Positions 34,909 to 44,760 of a stretch of 48,045 nucleotides of DNA are shown here, piece after piece. Position 1 is the first letter of the stretch. Every line of letters begins with the position of its first letter. A model generated the notes under the pieces. The model was not told where the DNA came from. It ran no database searches and was given only the letters and a program-made list of their open reading frames with translations. Both the position numbers and the translations under genes were made by a program. The DNA is from Caulobacteraceae bacterium (GTDB lineage: Bacteria; Pseudomonadota; Alphaproteobacteria; Caulobacterales; Caulobacteraceae), in contig CANGCO010000011.1 of assembly GCA_947452365.1 (NCBI GenBank), forward strand, positions 1 to 48,045, written 5' to 3'.

Positions 34909-36216
34909 ATGACGGGTTCGAGAGTTTGGCAGGTTGGGGCGGCGATATTGGCGTCCGTGTTCGTGTCACCAGAGACGGCGCAGGCCCAGCCCGTTATCGC
35001 CGCCGGGTCCGGGGATACAGCCTGGATCTTGACCGCTACGGCGCTTGTTCTGCTCATGACCCTGCCGGGCCTGGCCCTGTTTTATGGCGGCCTGGTGCGC
35101 TCTAAAAACGTTCTATCGGTCATGACCCATTGCGTGGCCATTGCCTGCCTGGCTTCAGTGGTCTGGCTGTTGGGTGGCTATAGCCTATCGTTTTCGGGAT
35201 TAAATCCCTGGATCGGTGACCTGGCCAAGTTTGGCCTGATCAGTGTGCCGCGCACGGCCGTGGTCGGGACCATACCGGAATCTGTGTTTTTTGCTTTCCA
35301 GATGGCCTTTGCCATCATTACCCCCGCCCTAATCATTGGCGCCTATGTCGAGCGGATCCGGTTTGGCGCGGTGCTGTTGTTTTCCGGGCTTTGGCTGATC
35401 GTGGTTTATGCCCCCGTTTGTCACTGGGTCTGGGGCGGCGGCTGGCTGATGAGCATGCATGTGATGGATTATGCCGGCGGCCTTGTCGTGCATGCGACCG
35501 CTGGGGTTTCGGCGCTTGTGCTGGCTTGGCAGATTGGACCGCGCAGCGGCTATCCGCGCGAGCTGTCTCCGCCGCATAATCCGGGCATGACCATGATGGG
35601 CGCGGGCCTGCTCTGGGTCGGCTGGTATGGTTTTAATGGTGGTAGTGCCTTGGCTGCCAATGCCGATGCGGGCGCTGCCCTGTTGGCCACCCACTTGTCA
35701 GCCTCAAGCGCTGGCCTGGTCTGGGCCCTGATTGAATGGCGCAAGTTTGGCCGGGTCAGTATGGTCGGCCTGGTGACGGGCGTGGTTGCCGGACTGGCCA
35801 CGGTTACGCCCGCCTCAGGCTTTATTAGCCCGCTTAGCGGGGCCGTGCTCGGGGCAGTGGGTAGTCTGGTTTGCTATTATGCCGTCGAGTTGGTGCGGCA
35901 TGGTCTGAAGATTGATGACAGCCTCGATGTCTTTGCCGTGCATGGTATTGGCGGCATTGTCGGCACGCTCTTGGTTGCGGTTTTGGCGCATCCGGCGCTT
36001 GGCGGTATAGGCTATGCGGCGGGCGTTCAGGTTGGCGACCAGATCCTGACTCAGACGGCTGGCGTGATCAGTGTCTGTATCTGGTCCGGCGTGGCGAGCT
36101 TGGGCCTGGTCTGGATTGTGCGCCGCACGGTTGGCCTAAGGGTCAGTGACGAGGTGGCTGAAGACGGGCTAGACATGGCTGTGCACGGCGAAAAGGCCTA
36201 TCGCTCGTTTAATTGA
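34909..36216 (+). CDS. Ammonium transporter (Amt family)
   Basis: A 435-residue protein with an N-terminal signal sequence (about residues 1-27) and 11 membrane helices. The conserved residues are visible: the Asp-containing MDYAGG segment, then the twin histidines of the pore in VVHATAG and VFAVHGIGG. It transports ammonium and is normally blocked by the PII protein GlnK when nitrogen is plentiful. glnK is usually next to amtB in alphaproteobacteria but is not beside this copy. The ATG at 34909 has GGGGGA nearby. It converges with hemB. Confidence 0.93.
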   Translation: MTGSRVWQVGAAILASVFVSPETAQAQPVIAAGSGDTAWILTATALVLLMTLPGLALFYGGLVRSKNVLSVMTHCVAIACLASVVWLLGGYSLSFSGLNPWIGDLAKFGLISVPRTAVVGTIPESVFFAFQMAFAIITPALIIGAYVERIRFGAVLLFSGLWLIVVYAPVCHWVWGGGWLMSMHVMDYAGGLVVHATAGVSALVLAWQIGPRSGYPRELSPPHNPGMTMMGAGLLWVGWYGFNGGSALAANADAGAALLATHLSASSAGLVWALIEWRKFGRVSMVGLVTGVVAGLATVTPASGFISPLSGAVLGAVGSLVCYYAVELVRHGLKIDDSLDVFAVHGIGGIVGTLLVAVLAHPALGGIGYAAGVQVGDQILTQTAGVISVCIWSGVASLGLVWIVRRTVGLRVSDEVAEDGLDMAVHGEKAYRSFN

Positions 36217-36245
36217 GCGATCGGGCAATTGAGCCGACTTTTCGA

Positions 36246-37247
36246 TTAGCCACCCAAAAGCTTTGCGGCCCTTGGGGCAAAATAGGTGATGATCCCAGCC
36301 GAGCCCGCGCGCTTGAAGGCCTGCAGGCTTTCAAGCATGGCGCGTTCTTCATCGATCCAGCCCTTGCCACCCGCGGCCATGATCATGGCGTATTCGCCGC
36401 TGACCTGAAACGCAAAGGTGGGCATGGCAAAGGCCTCAACCACGCGGCGGATAATGTCGAGATAGGGCATGCCAGGCTTGACCATGACCATGTCCGCGCC
36501 CTCGGCAATGTCCAGCGCCACTTCGCGCAGGGCCTCATCTGTATTGCCCGGATCCATCTGATAGGTCTTTTTGTCGCCCTGCAGCGCCTTGGACGAGCCT
36601 ATGGCATCCCGGTAGGGGCCATAAAAGGCCGAGGCATATTTGGCCGCGTAAGACATGATCATCACATCGCTAAGGCCCGCGCCTTCCAGCGCGCCGCGAA
36701 TAGCACCGACCCGCCCATCCATCATGTCCGACGGGGCTAGGATATCAGCGCCGGCCCTAGCCTGCATCAGGCCCTGTTCGATCAGGCGCTCAATCGTGGC
36801 ATCATTGAGTATGCGGCCATTGTCGATTAGGCCGTCATGGCCGTGGTCTGTAAAGGGATCGAGCGCGACATCACACATGATCCCAACCTCTGGGGCGGCA
36901 TCCTTCATAGCCTTGACCGCATCGGCGATTAGACCGTTTGGATTATGTGCTTCGGTGCCATAGGCATCCTTCTTGGCCCCATCAATATGCGGAAACACAG
37001 CAATGGCGGGAATGCCAAGTGCGCGGGCCTGAACCGCGGCCTTGGCCGACTCGCGCACGCTCAAGCGCTCCATACCCGGCATGGAGGCCACAGGGATGCG
37101 GTCTTCCTTACCGTCATGGACAACCATGGACCAGATCAGGTCATTGGGGGTCAGCACGGTCTCGCGCACCAGCCTGCGGGTCCAGTCGCTCTGGCGCAAA
37201 CGGCGCAGGCGCGTGGCCGGATAGGGGGCAAGGCTAGGAACGGTCAT
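36246..37247 (-). CDS. hemB: Delta-aminolevulinic acid dehydratase (porphobilinogen synthase)
   Basis: A 333-residue enzyme that joins two 5-aminolevulinate molecules into porphobilinogen. The two active-site lysines are Lys203 and Lys257 (MVKPGMP). In the metal-binding stretch the sequence is DVALDPFTDHGHDG rather than the DVCLCxYTSHGHCG of zinc enzymes. It is therefore the zinc-independent, magnesium-dependent type found in Pseudomonas and Rhodobacter. I chose the ATG at 37247 with a GGAAG site; the upstream in-frame ATG at 37265 is less likely. It is reverse to hemA, about 0.9 kb away. Confidence 0.96.
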   Translation of the reverse strand: MTVPSLAPYPATRLRRLRQSDWTRRLVRETVLTPNDLIWSMVVHDGKEDRIPVASMPGMERLSVRESAKAAVQARALGIPAIAVFPHIDGAKKDAYGTEAHNPNGLIADAVKAMKDAAPEVGIMCDVALDPFTDHGHDGLIDNGRILNDATIERLIEQGLMQARAGADILAPSDMMDGRVGAIRGALEGAGLSDVMIMSYAAKYASAFYGPYRDAIGSSKALQGDKKTYQMDPGNTDEALREVALDIAEGADMVMVKPGMPYLDIIRRVVEAFAMPTFAFQVSGEYAMIMAAGGKGWIDEERAMLESLQAFKRAGSAGIITYFAPRAAKLLGG

Positions 37248-37292
37248 GTGGGGTCTTCCAATCAAGAGCAGCAGCGGGGCAGGGACGCGGGC

Positions 37293-37790
37293 CTAGGCCC
37301 GGCTTTGGCCGATCCCGCGATCCGAGGCAAGCCGTAAGGCGCCAAATATTGAGGACAGAACCAGCCAAAATCCCGTTGCAAGGGTTGCAATTAGTGCAAT
37401 CGCGGCAAAGGTCATGGTTGCGACCGGCATATGCACATCCCGGACCTCAAGGCTGAAATTATTGAGGGAAATAGAGCCCTCATGGCTGATCGATTGCGAC
37501 AGGTTCGCGATTAAGGTGCCAAGGCCTGCCAAGACGCTAATCCCGCCGATCAGGGCCAAGACCATCGAGACCCAAAAGATCAGGATTTGAAAGCGGTGGT
37601 GGCTGGCAATCAAGGGCGAAACATCTCCGCGCCTTGAATAGGCAATCACAACAGCGACCAAGGCCGGTGCGCCCGCAAAAAACAACGAAAAGAACAAGAG
37701 GCCGTAAACCAGATAGGCTAGGTTGCGATCAGCAGAATCGTCTCGGCTCGGGCTTGGGCCCGCCTCAGCGGTCGAAGAAGCATCGCTCAT
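37293..37790 (-). CDS. DUF4870-like small membrane protein
   Basis: A 165-residue inner-membrane protein with about three membrane helices (residues about 25-47, 60-90 and 120-145). The phrase VIAYSRRGDVSPLIASHHRFQI matches the DUF4870/Tic20-like family, whose function is unknown. I chose the ATG at 37790, with a GGGAAGGG site; the frame is open upstream to 37913 but the extra sequence is not family-like. It lies between hemB and hemA on the reverse strand, upstream of hemB by about 45 bp, so it may share its transcript. Its tail is highly charged. Confidence 0.75.
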   Translation of the reverse strand: MSDASSTAEAGPSPSRDDSADRNLAYLVYGLLFFSLFFAGAPALVAVVIAYSRRGDVSPLIASHHRFQILIFWVSMVLALIGGISVLAGLGTLIANLSQSISHEGSISLNNFSLEVRDVHMPVATMTFAAIALIATLATGFWLVLSSIFGALRLASDRGIGQSRA

Positions 37791-38122
37791 GGATTTTCCC
37801 TTCCCTATTGCTGCGCATTCATACCATGGGCCAAACCGATCCAAAGCCTGATTGCGGCGCTCTTTCGGCATTTTTTCAATATTTACAGAGTTTGGGGTGA
37901 AATTTTGCGCCAAATCGGTTGCCGATCGGGCCTTTGCCGCTTAGCTAACGATCCGTCTTCAACGCGCTGGACTTGGCGAGATTGTGCGGCATTTCGCCCA
38001 TAGCATCGTGTTTGTCCTGGGTGTGAACTATCATTAGGATGACGGCGGGCGGTTTGGCCTGTTAAACACGGTCAATATGAATGCAGGCTCTTGGTCGGCA
38101 TTTTGGCTCAAGGGCGATGGCA
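37791..38122. other. Divergent intergenic region before hemA
   Basis: No gene is recognised in these 332 bases. They separate the DUF4870-like gene from hemA and must carry both promoters. I see a local AT-rich patch (about 37868-37905) and a short CGG/CCG inverted repeat near 37916-37928. I see no Fnr box or riboswitch pattern. Confidence 0.5.
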
Positions 38123-39346
38123 ATGGATTATAAGGCCGCATTTCAGGCAGCAATTGGACAGGTTCGGTCAGAAGGCCGTTACCGTGTTTTTGCTGATCTC
38201 AAGCGTCATTGCGGCCAGTTTCCAAAAGCGACCTGGGTATCGGAGGCGGGTGAGCGCGAGATCGTGGTCTGGTGCTCGAATGACTATCTGGGTCAGGGCC
38301 AAAACCCGGTTGTTCTGGACGCCATGCATGAGGCGATTGACGCCAATGGCTCGGGCTCTGGCGGCACGCGCAATATTTCTGGCACCACGCACTATCACGT
38401 CGAGCTCGAGCTGGAATTGGCCGACCTGCATGCCAAGGAATCTGCGCTCTTGTTCACCTCGGGCTATGTTGCCAATGAGGCGGCGCTGTCGAGCCTGTAT
38501 AAGATCCTGCCGGGCCTGATTATTTTCTCTGACGAGCTCAACCACGCCTCAATGATTGCGGGCATCCGCAATGGTGGCGGCAAGCGCGAAGTGTTCAAGC
38601 ATAATGATCTTGAGCATTTGGAAAGCCTGCTCAAGGCCGCGCCTTTAGACGCGCCCAAGCTGATTGCGTTCGAAAGCGTCTATTCCATGGACGGCGACAT
38701 TGCCGACCTGGCGGGCACGATTGCCCTGGCTAAGCAATACGGCGCCCTGACCTATCTGGACGAGGTCCATGCGGTTGGCCTCTATGGCGTTCGCGGCGCG
38801 GGCGTGGCCGAGCGTGACGGGGTCATGGCCGATATTGATATCATCGAAGGCACGCTGGGCAAGGCGTTCGGGGTCATGGGCGGCTATATTGCCGGTGACG
38901 CTGATATGGTCGATGCCATTCGTCTGTTTGCGTCGGGCTTTATCTTCACCACCTCCTTGCCGCCCGCCTTGACCGCCGGCGCCCTGGCCAGTGTGCGGTG
39001 GCTAAAGGCCCATGACGAGGTTCGACAGAGCCATCAGGAGCGGGCCGAAAGCTTGAAGCGCAAGATGCGTGCGGTTGGCCTGCCGGTCATGCCATCGGTC
39101 AGTCATATTGTGCCGGTGCTGGTCGGTGATCCGGTGCACTGTAAGCTGGTATCGGACCTCTTATTGTCAGACCACAATATCTATGTGCAGCCGATCAATT
39201 ACCCGACCGTGCCGCGCGGGACCGAGCGGCTAAGATTTACCCCAACCCCGTTCCATACGGACCAGATGCTGGATGATCTGGTTGGCGCGCTCGACAAGCT
39301 ATGGTCGCGCTGCAATGTCCAGCGCCTGGGCGGCCGCGCCGCTTAA
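38123..39346 (+). CDS. hemA: 5-aminolevulinate synthase
   Basis: A 407-residue PLP enzyme, the same length as Rhodobacter HemA. It condenses glycine with succinyl-CoA, the first committed step of the C4 haem pathway used by alphaproteobacteria. Key residues: WCSNDYLG near 50-57, [13 protein letters not shown], Asp213 and His216 in YLDEVHAVG, and Schiff-base Lys247 in [10 protein letters not shown] chose the ATG at 38123, eight bases after an AAGGG site; ATG at 38117 is also possible. Downstream are a DUF6898 gene and glyA. hemB is on the opposite strand nearby, so most of the early haem pathway is here. Confidence 0.97.
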   Translation: MDYKAAFQAAIGQVRSEGRYRVFADLKRHCGQFPKATWVSEAGEREIVVWCSNDYLGQGQNPVVLDAMHEAIDANGSGSGGTRNISGTTHYHVELELELADLHAKESALLFTSGYVANEAALSSLYKILPGLIIFSDELNHASMIAGIRNGGGKREVFKHNDLEHLESLLKAAPLDAPKLIAFESVYSMDGDIADLAGTIALAKQYGALTYLDEVHAVGLYGVRGAGVAERDGVMADIDIIEGTLGKAFGVMGGYIAGDADMVDAIRLFASGFIFTTSLPPALTAGALASVRWLKAHDEVRQSHQERAESLKRKMRAVGLPVMPSVSHIVPVLVGDPVHCKLVSDLLLSDHNIYVQPINYPTVPRGTERLRFTPTPFHTDQMLDDLVGALDKLWSRCNVQRLGGRAA

Positions 39347-39353
39347 GGGTCCG

Positions 39354-39542
39354 ATGGCAGGCCCGCCCGATCCCGACATTATTGTCGAGTTCGTCCACCA
39401 GGGGGCCTATCTGCGCTGTGCGGCCGTGGATACAGCAACCGGCATTGAGGCCACTGCCATGGGCCCGCATAATGTCGATCCTAGGGTGTTGGAAAAGATC
39501 GCGATTGGTAAACTCAAGCGCGCCTTGGCGGCGCGGGGTTGA
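39354..39542 (+). CDS. DUF6898 family small protein
   Basis: A 62-residue protein between hemA and glyA. The pattern [30 protein letters not shown] matches the DUF6898 family found near serine hydroxymethyltransferase genes in alphaproteobacteria; a variable N-terminus and a helical C-terminus ([15 protein letters not shown]) are typical. Function is unknown. Start is the ATG at 39354 with an AAGGGT site; the frame is open upstream, but those codons overlap hemA. Its spacing of 7 bp from hemA indicates one transcript. Confidence 0.78.
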   Translation: MAGPPDPDIIVEFVHQGAYLRCAAVDTATGIEATAMGPHNVDPRVLEKIAIGKLKRALAARG

Positions 39543-39661
39543 CGTCGTGGATTTGCAACCAAATTCGGCGTCTGCGCATTGAACTTAATGCCAAGGCAGG
39601 TAAACAGGACCACAAATGCGCCTTGCGCCTTGAGTCCCAAATTCTTCTCGAAAGGCCCCCC

Positions 39662-40963
39662 ATGACTGTGCAAGCCCCCAAGCCATCGGCCGCCCTGGAC
39701 GCCTTTTTTGGCGCCTCGCTTAAGGATGCAGATTCCGAACTGTTTGCCAGCGTCGCCCATGAATTGGAGCGTCAGCAGACCCAAATCGAGCTGATCGCGT
39801 CGGAAAACATTGTCTCGCGCGCCGTTCTAGAGGCCCAAGGCTCGATCCTGACCAATAAATATGCCGAGGGCTATCCGGGCCGCCGCTATTATGGCGGCTG
39901 CGAATTTGTTGATGTGGCCGAGACCTTGGCGATTGAGCGGGCCAAGGCCCTGTTTAATTGCGCCTATGCCAATGTGCAGCCCCATTCGGGGGCCCAGGCC
40001 AATCAGGCTGTTTTCCTGGCCCTATTGCAGCCGGGCGACGCGTTTTTGGGCATGGACCTCGCCGCCGGTGGTCACCTGACCCATGGCTCGCCCGCCAATC
40101 AGTCGGGTAAGTGGTTTCGCCCCATTGCCTATTCGGTCGATCCGGTCACGCACTTGATCGATTATGATGCCCTGGCCGCCACCGCCCTGCGCGAAAAGCC
40201 CAAGCTGATCATTGCTGGCGGCTCGGCCTATAGCCGTCATATCGATTTTGCCCGGTTCCGCGAGATTGCCGATAGTATCGGTGCCTATCTGATGGTCGAT
40301 ATGGCCCATTATGCTGGCCTGATTGCTGGCGGCGCCTATCCCAGTCCCTTGCCGCACGCGCATGTTTGCACCACCACCACGCACAAGACCCTGCGCGGTC
40401 CGCGCGGCGGAATGATCCTGTCCAATGATCTGGACCTGGGCAAGAAGTTCAATTCGGCGGTTTTCCCAGGCCTTCAGGGTGGCCCCTTGATGCATGTGAT
40501 CGCGGCTAAGGCGGTGGCTTTTGGTGAGGCCCTGCGCCCCGAGTTCAAGCTCTATGCCCAGCAGGTGGTCACCAATGCCCGCGCCATGGCCGCAAGCCTA
40601 GAAGCCGGTGGCGTGGCCATCGTGTCGGGCGGTACAGACAGCCATCTGATGCTGGTTGATCTGCGGCCCAAGGGCGTGACCGGCAAGGCGACCGAGGCCA
40701 GCCTCGAGCGGGCCCATATCACGTGCAATAAGAACGGCATCCCGTTTGACCCCACCCCGCCCATGACCACATCGGGCGTGCGCCTGGGCTCGCCGGCCGG
40801 CACGACCCGCGGCTTTGGCGAGGCCGAATTTGCGCGGATTGGCAGCCTAATCGCAACCGTTGTGGACGGCTTGGCGACAAATGGTGACAATAATGGCAAG
40901 GTTGAGTCTGAAGTGCGCGAAGAGGTCATGGCCCTCTGCGCCCGGTTCCCGATCTACGGCTAG
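39662..40963 (+). CDS. glyA: Serine hydroxymethyltransferase
   Basis: A 433-residue PLP enzyme of usual length. It interconverts serine and glycine with tetrahydrofolate, giving glycine and one-carbon units. Family motifs: LIASENIVS near 44-52, [26 protein letters not shown] and Schiff-base Lys242 in [15 protein letters not shown] chose the ATG at 39662 with an AAAGG site; upstream codons to 39539 are not family-like. The gene follows hemA and DUF6898; glycine made here is the hemA substrate, and its PLP could come from pdxJ. The 119-bp leader shows no riboswitch pattern. Confidence 0.97.
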   Translation: MTVQAPKPSAALDAFFGASLKDADSELFASVAHELERQQTQIELIASENIVSRAVLEAQGSILTNKYAEGYPGRRYYGGCEFVDVAETLAIERAKALFNCAYANVQPHSGAQANQAVFLALLQPGDAFLGMDLAAGGHLTHGSPANQSGKWFRPIAYSVDPVTHLIDYDALAATALREKPKLIIAGGSAYSRHIDFARFREIADSIGAYLMVDMAHYAGLIAGGAYPSPLPHAHVCTTTTHKTLRGPRGGMILSNDLDLGKKFNSAVFPGLQGGPLMHVIAAKAVAFGEALRPEFKLYAQQVVTNARAMAASLEAGGVAIVSGGTDSHLMLVDLRPKGVTGKATEASLERAHITCNKNGIPFDPTPPMTTSGVRLGSPAGTTRGFGEAEFARIGSLIATVVDGLATNGDNNGKVESEVREEVMALCARFPIYG

Positions 40964-40993
40964 TCACCTTACCGCATAGCGGGGAGTTAGAGC

Positions 40994-41461
40994 ATGCGCT
41001 GCCCATTTTGCGGACACATGGAAAGCCAGGTCAAGGACAGCCGCCCTTCGGAAGACGGGGCGGCCATCCGGCGTAGGCGCAATTGTCCAGAATGCGGTGG
41101 TCGCTTCACCACATTTGAGCGGGTCCAGCTGCGCGAACTGACCATACTGAAACGCTCAGGGCGGCGCACGCCATTTGATCGCGACAAGCTGGTCAATTCG
41201 CTATCAATCGCTCTGCGCAAGCGCCCAGTCGATGCCGAGCGGGTCGAACGCATGGTCTCGGCCATTGTTCGCCAACTGGAAAGTATGGGCGAGTCTGAAC
41301 TGCCCAGCCATGTGGTCGGCGAGCTGGTCATGAAGGCGCTTAAGACCCTCGATGAGGTCGCCTATGTCCGCTATGCCTCGGTCTATCGCGATTTTCGCGA
41401 AACCCAAGACTTTGCCAAGTTTTTGGGCGAGGAGGGGCTCAGCGACGAGCAAGACGCATGA
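40994..41461 (+). CDS. nrdR: Transcriptional repressor NrdR
   Basis: A 155-residue regulator of ribonucleotide reductase genes. An N-terminal zinc ribbon (MRCPFCGH, then [13 protein letters not shown]) is followed by an ATP-cone domain (about 45-140) that senses ATP/dATP. It is a standard family length. It starts the cluster nrdR-rib-nusB-thiL, an order that is well conserved in proteobacteria. It overlaps the next gene by 4 bp. Confidence 0.97.
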   Translation: MRCPFCGHMESQVKDSRPSEDGAAIRRRRNCPECGGRFTTFERVQLRELTILKRSGRRTPFDRDKLVNSLSIALRKRPVDAERVERMVSAIVRQLESMGESELPSHVVGELVMKALKTLDEVAYVRYASVYRDFRETQDFAKFLGEEGLSDEQDA

Positions 41462-42123
41462 CGCCCGGGCCTTTGGTCACGCTGAAACTGGCCACTTCGC
41501 TGGATGGCAAGATTGCCACGGCCAAGGGGGAAAGCCGCTGGATTACGGGCGAACTGGCGCGCGAGCAGGGCCATAGGCTAAGGTCTGAGCACGATGCGGT
41601 GGTGATCGGCATCGGCACGGCCTTGGCTGACGATCCCGAATTGACTGTGCGCCTTGAGGGCTATCAGGGCCGCCAGCCGACGCGGGTGGTGTTTGACAGC
41701 CAGCAGAGGTTGCCCGTGTCCTCGAAACTGGTCCAGACCGCGCGCGACGTGCCCACGATCTTAATCAGCACCCGCCCGCTGAATTTACTCTTGACGGACG
41801 CAGGGGTCATTGGGCTCTGCCTTAAGGGTGAAAGGCCTGGCATTGGTGATGCCGCCTGGCAATTGGCGCAATTGGGCAAACACCTTGGGATCGGGCTTGA
41901 TCGGCTCTATATCGAGGGCGGAGGTCAGTTGGCCGCAAGCTTTATGCTCAGCGGTCTGGTGGATCGATTGGAATGGTTTCGCGCCCCGATTGTCTTGGGG
42001 CAAGAGGGACGCTCAGGCCTTGGCGCGCTTCATCTCGCCAGCCTAGCCGCCGCGCCCCGGTTTCGACGCTCACAGATTGTGCCCCTTGGGGACGATGTGT
42101 GGGAACGCTATGAGAGGATTTGA
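41458..42123 (+). CDS. RibD reductase domain alone (pyrimidine reductase)
   Basis: A 221-residue protein that matches only the C-terminal reductase half of RibD. It begins [24 protein letters not shown], like the reductase domain start, and has DDPELTVR and [12 protein letters not shown] later. Bifunctional RibD is about 360-370 residues and starts with a zinc deaminase domain with HAE and PCxxxGRTPPC motifs; neither is here, nor is there room for it because nrdR overlaps by 4 bp. The reductase likely reduces the ribosylamino group with NADPH. The deaminase must be elsewhere. It is followed by ribE, which starts immediately after its stop. Confidence 0.85.
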   Translation: MTPGPLVTLKLATSLDGKIATAKGESRWITGELAREQGHRLRSEHDAVVIGIGTALADDPELTVRLEGYQGRQPTRVVFDSQQRLPVSSKLVQTARDVPTILISTRPLNLLLTDAGVIGLCLKGERPGIGDAAWQLAQLGKHLGIGLDRLYIEGGGQLAASFMLSGLVDRLEWFRAPIVLGQEGRSGLGALHLASLAAAPRFRRSQIVPLGDDVWERYERI

Positions 42124-42714
42124 ATGTTTACGGGCATAATTACCGATATCGGCCAGGTTCGGGCCATTACGGATACCAACCGCGATCGGCGGTTTGAGAT
42201 CACGACCGCCTATGACCTAGCCACAATCGATATCGGCGCCTCAATTGCCCATTCGGGCTGCTGCCTGACCGTGGTTGAAAAGGGCGATGACTGGTTTGCC
42301 GTCGAGGTATCGGCCGAAAGCCTGTCCCTAACCACCTTGAGCCAGTGGGGCATTGGCACGCGCATTAATCTTGAGCGCGCGACCAAGCTCGGCGACGAAT
42401 TAGGCGGGCATATTGTTTCTGGCCATGTCGATGGCCTGGGCGAGATCTTGTCGGTCAAGCTCGAGGGTGGATCGCACCGGCTGGAAGTGCGCGCGCCAAG
42501 GCCCCTGCATCGCTATATTGCCCAAAAAGGCTCAATCGCCATGGAGGGTGTATCCCTGACCGTCAATGCGGTGCATGACGACGTGTTTGGCGTTAACATC
42601 ATTCCCCACACCTGGGACGTGACCACATTGGGCCAGATAGTGGCTGGGTCGCGGGTAAATCTGGAAATTGATATGCTGGCCCGTTATGCGGCACGCTGGC
42701 AGGAGACGGCTTAA
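42124..42714 (+). CDS. ribE: Riboflavin synthase alpha chain
   Basis: A 196-residue enzyme that turns two 6,7-dimethyl-8-ribityllumazine molecules into riboflavin. It has two tandem lumazine-binding domains, beginning MFTGIITDIGQV and, in the second half, HIVSGHVDGLGEI. The conserved NAVHDDVFGVNIIPHT segment near residue 145 is diagnostic. Start and length are standard. It starts directly after the reductase stop and is followed 4 bp later by ribBX. Confidence 0.96.
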   Translation: MFTGIITDIGQVRAITDTNRDRRFEITTAYDLATIDIGASIAHSGCCLTVVEKGDDWFAVEVSAESLSLTTLSQWGIGTRINLERATKLGDELGGHIVSGHVDGLGEILSVKLEGGSHRLEVRAPRPLHRYIAQKGSIAMEGVSLTVNAVHDDVFGVNIIPHTWDVTTLGQIVAGSRVNLEIDMLARYAARWQETA

Positions 42715-42718
42715 ATTC

Positions 42719-43834
42719 ATGTCTAAACCATCCGATACCCCGATCTCGCCGATCGAAGACATTATCGAAGATGCGCGCAACGGCCGCCCCTATATTCTGG
42801 TCGATGCCGAGGATCGCGAAAACGAAGGCGATGTGATCATTCCTGCCCAGATGGCGACGCCTGAGCAGATCAATTTCATGGCCAAGCATGCGCGGGGCTT
42901 GATCTGTTTGTCGATCACTGCAGAGCGCGCCCGCCAGCTGCGTCTGCCGCCCATGACAGCCGATAACCGCGCCGAGCACTCGACCGCCTTTACCGTCTCG
43001 ATCGAGGCCAAGGAGGGCGTGACCACAGGCATTTCCGTGCACGACCGTGCCCGCACGGTCGCTGTCGCGATTGACCCAACGCGGGGCGCCGATGACATTG
43101 TCTCGCCAGGTCACGTCTTTCCCTTGGTGGCCAAGGATGGCGGCGTTCTGGTCCGTGCCGGTCATACCGAGGCCGCGGTTGATATTAGCCGCTTGGCCGG
43201 TCTTTATCCTTCCGGCGTGATCTGCGAGATCATGAATGATGACGGGTCCATGGCGCGCCTGCCGGATCTGGTCAGCTTTGCCCAGCTGCACGGCCTTAAG
43301 ATCGGCACGATTGCCGACCTGATTGCCTATCGTCGCCGCACGGAGCGCAATGTTGAGCGGGTGATTGAAACGCCGTTTGAGAGCGTTTATGGCGGTCATT
43401 TCCGCATGATGATCTATCGCAATGTCATTGACCGGACCGAACATGTGGTTCTGGTCAAGGGCCGGATCGATGCCGATCAGTCTACGCTCGTGCGCATGCA
43501 TCAGGTTGATTTTGCCGCGGATATGCTTGGCCATATCGAGGCGCGCCGTGATTATGTGCCTCAGGCGCTCAAGGCGCTTGCTGATTATGACGGCGCCGGT
43601 GTGGCCGTATTCATCCGCGACTCCAATCCGGCCTGGCTGTCTGAGCGTTATGGCGTGCAGGAAGGCCATGAGGCCAAGATCCGGGCCTTGCGCGATTATG
43701 GCGTTGGCGCGCAAATCTTGCTGGATCTGGGCGTGCGCGAAATGATCCTCTTGACCTCAAGCCAGGCCAAGCCTGCTGCCCTAGAAGGTTATGGCCTGAA
43801 GATTACAGCGCGTCAGCCCATCGGGGAGGCCTAG
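42719..43834 (+). CDS. DHBP synthase with degenerate RibA domain (RibBX type)
   Basis: A 371-residue protein. The N-terminal RibB domain (about 10-207) is intact: DAEDRENEGD at 29-38, RAGHTEAAVD at 146-155 and EIMNDDGSMAR. It makes 3,4-dihydroxy-2-butanone 4-phosphate from ribulose 5-phosphate. The C-terminal half (about 208-371) follows the RibA fold but has no cysteine at all, so the three zinc-binding cysteines of GTP cyclohydrolase II are missing. This fits the RibBX variant described in Proteobacteria. I chose the ATG at 42719. It is followed by ribH after 3 bp. Confidence 0.9.
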   Translation: MSKPSDTPISPIEDIIEDARNGRPYILVDAEDRENEGDVIIPAQMATPEQINFMAKHARGLICLSITAERARQLRLPPMTADNRAEHSTAFTVSIEAKEGVTTGISVHDRARTVAVAIDPTRGADDIVSPGHVFPLVAKDGGVLVRAGHTEAAVDISRLAGLYPSGVICEIMNDDGSMARLPDLVSFAQLHGLKIGTIADLIAYRRRTERNVERVIETPFESVYGGHFRMMIYRNVIDRTEHVVLVKGRIDADQSTLVRMHQVDFAADMLGHIEARRDYVPQALKALADYDGAGVAVFIRDSNPAWLSERYGVQEGHEAKIRALRDYGVGAQILLDLGVREMILLTSSQAKPAALEGYGLKITARQPIGEA

Positions 43835-43837
43835 GCC

Positions 43838-44302
43838 ATGATGCAGGAACCGTTGAGAATCTTGATCGTTGAAGCCCGGTATTATCATCATATTGCCGAT
43901 GAGCAATTGCGCGGTGCGCGCAATGTGCTTGGCGATGCGGGCTGTGAAATCGATGTGGTCTCCGTGCCGGGGGCCTTGGAAATTCCAGGCGCAATTGCCT
44001 TGGCTGAGGAGATTGGGCACCGCCCGACGGGTATCCGCTATGACGGCTATGTGGCGCTTGGCTGTGTGATCCGCGGCGAGACCTATCATTTCGAGATCGT
44101 GTCGAATGAGTCTGCCCGCGGCCTGATGGACCTGACCGTTACGCGTAAGCTGGCGATTGGCAATGGCATCTTGACCACCGAAAACGAAGCTCAAGCGCTT
44201 GCGCGGGCACGGGTGGCGGAAGGCGATAAGGGCGGCGGGGCCGCTCAAGCCGCCCTAGACATGATTGCCCTGCGTCGCCGCCTGCTTGGCCAGGCCCGAT
44301 GA
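43838..44302 (+). CDS. ribH: 6,7-dimethyl-8-ribityllumazine synthase
   Basis: A 154-residue enzyme of normal length. It condenses the dihydroxybutanone phosphate with the ribitylamino pyrimidine to form lumazine. Family motifs are visible: [14 protein letters not shown] near residues 46-59, [16 protein letters not shown] near 73-88, and [12 protein letters not shown]. The product goes to RibE. It overlaps nusB by 4 bp. Confidence 0.96.
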   Translation: MMQEPLRILIVEARYYHHIADEQLRGARNVLGDAGCEIDVVSVPGALEIPGAIALAEEIGHRPTGIRYDGYVALGCVIRGETYHFEIVSNESARGLMDLTVTRKLAIGNGILTTENEAQALARARVAEGDKGGGAAQAALDMIALRRRLLGQAR

Positions 44303-44760
44303 GCGCGCCCAAAGCAACCAAGGCCCACCAGTCGCGCTCTGTGGCGCGGCTCGCCGCTATCCAGGCCCTCTATCAGATGGAGGTGTCGGGCGTTGGCGCT
44401 GAGGCGGTGGTGCGCGAATTTGTCGATCACCGGTTCGATGCCGATATGGAGGGCGAACCTCTGGCCCAGGCCGATGAGCAATTCTTTGCTCAGATCGTGC
44501 GCGGCGTGGTGGCTGATCAGGCCCAGATTGACCAGATGATCGCTAAGCGTCTGGCCAAGGATTGGCGTCTGGATCGTCTCGATGCGACCGTGCGCTCAAT
44601 TTTGCGGGCTGGCGCGTTTGAACTCAGCCATCTGAAGGAAATCCCGACCGAAATCGTCATTGATGAGTATTTGGAAATCGCCAAGTCCTTCTTTGAGGGG
44701 GTCGAGCCGGGCTTCGTCAATGGGGCCCTCGATGCCATAGCCCGTCATGAGCGGGTCTGA
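44299..44760 (+). CDS. nusB: Transcription antitermination protein NusB
   Basis: A 153-residue all-helical RNA-binding protein. The N-terminal [19 protein letters not shown] and the middle [22 protein letters not shown] are typical NusB signatures. It acts with NusE (S10) in rRNA antitermination. The ribH-nusB-thiL order is conserved in many proteobacteria. It overlaps ribH at its start by 4 bp and thiL at its end by 14 bp. Confidence 0.96.
   Translation: MSAPKATKAHQSRSVARLAAIQALYQMEVSGVGAEAVVREFVDHRFDADMEGEPLAQADEQFFAQIVRGVVADQAQIDQMIAKRLAKDWRLDRLDATVRSILRAGAFELSHLKEIPTEIVIDEYLEIAKSFFEGVEPGFVNGALDAIARHERV

Noticed and set aside
39543-39661. Glycine riboswitch before glyA
   Set aside because: The 119 bases lack the paired GGAGAG-like aptamer pattern, and no strong hairpin precedes the start.
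42599-43714. A 371-codon reverse frame opposite ribBX and ribE
   Set aside because: It overlaps two well-supported riboflavin genes and its translation is rich in His, Arg and Gly with no family pattern.
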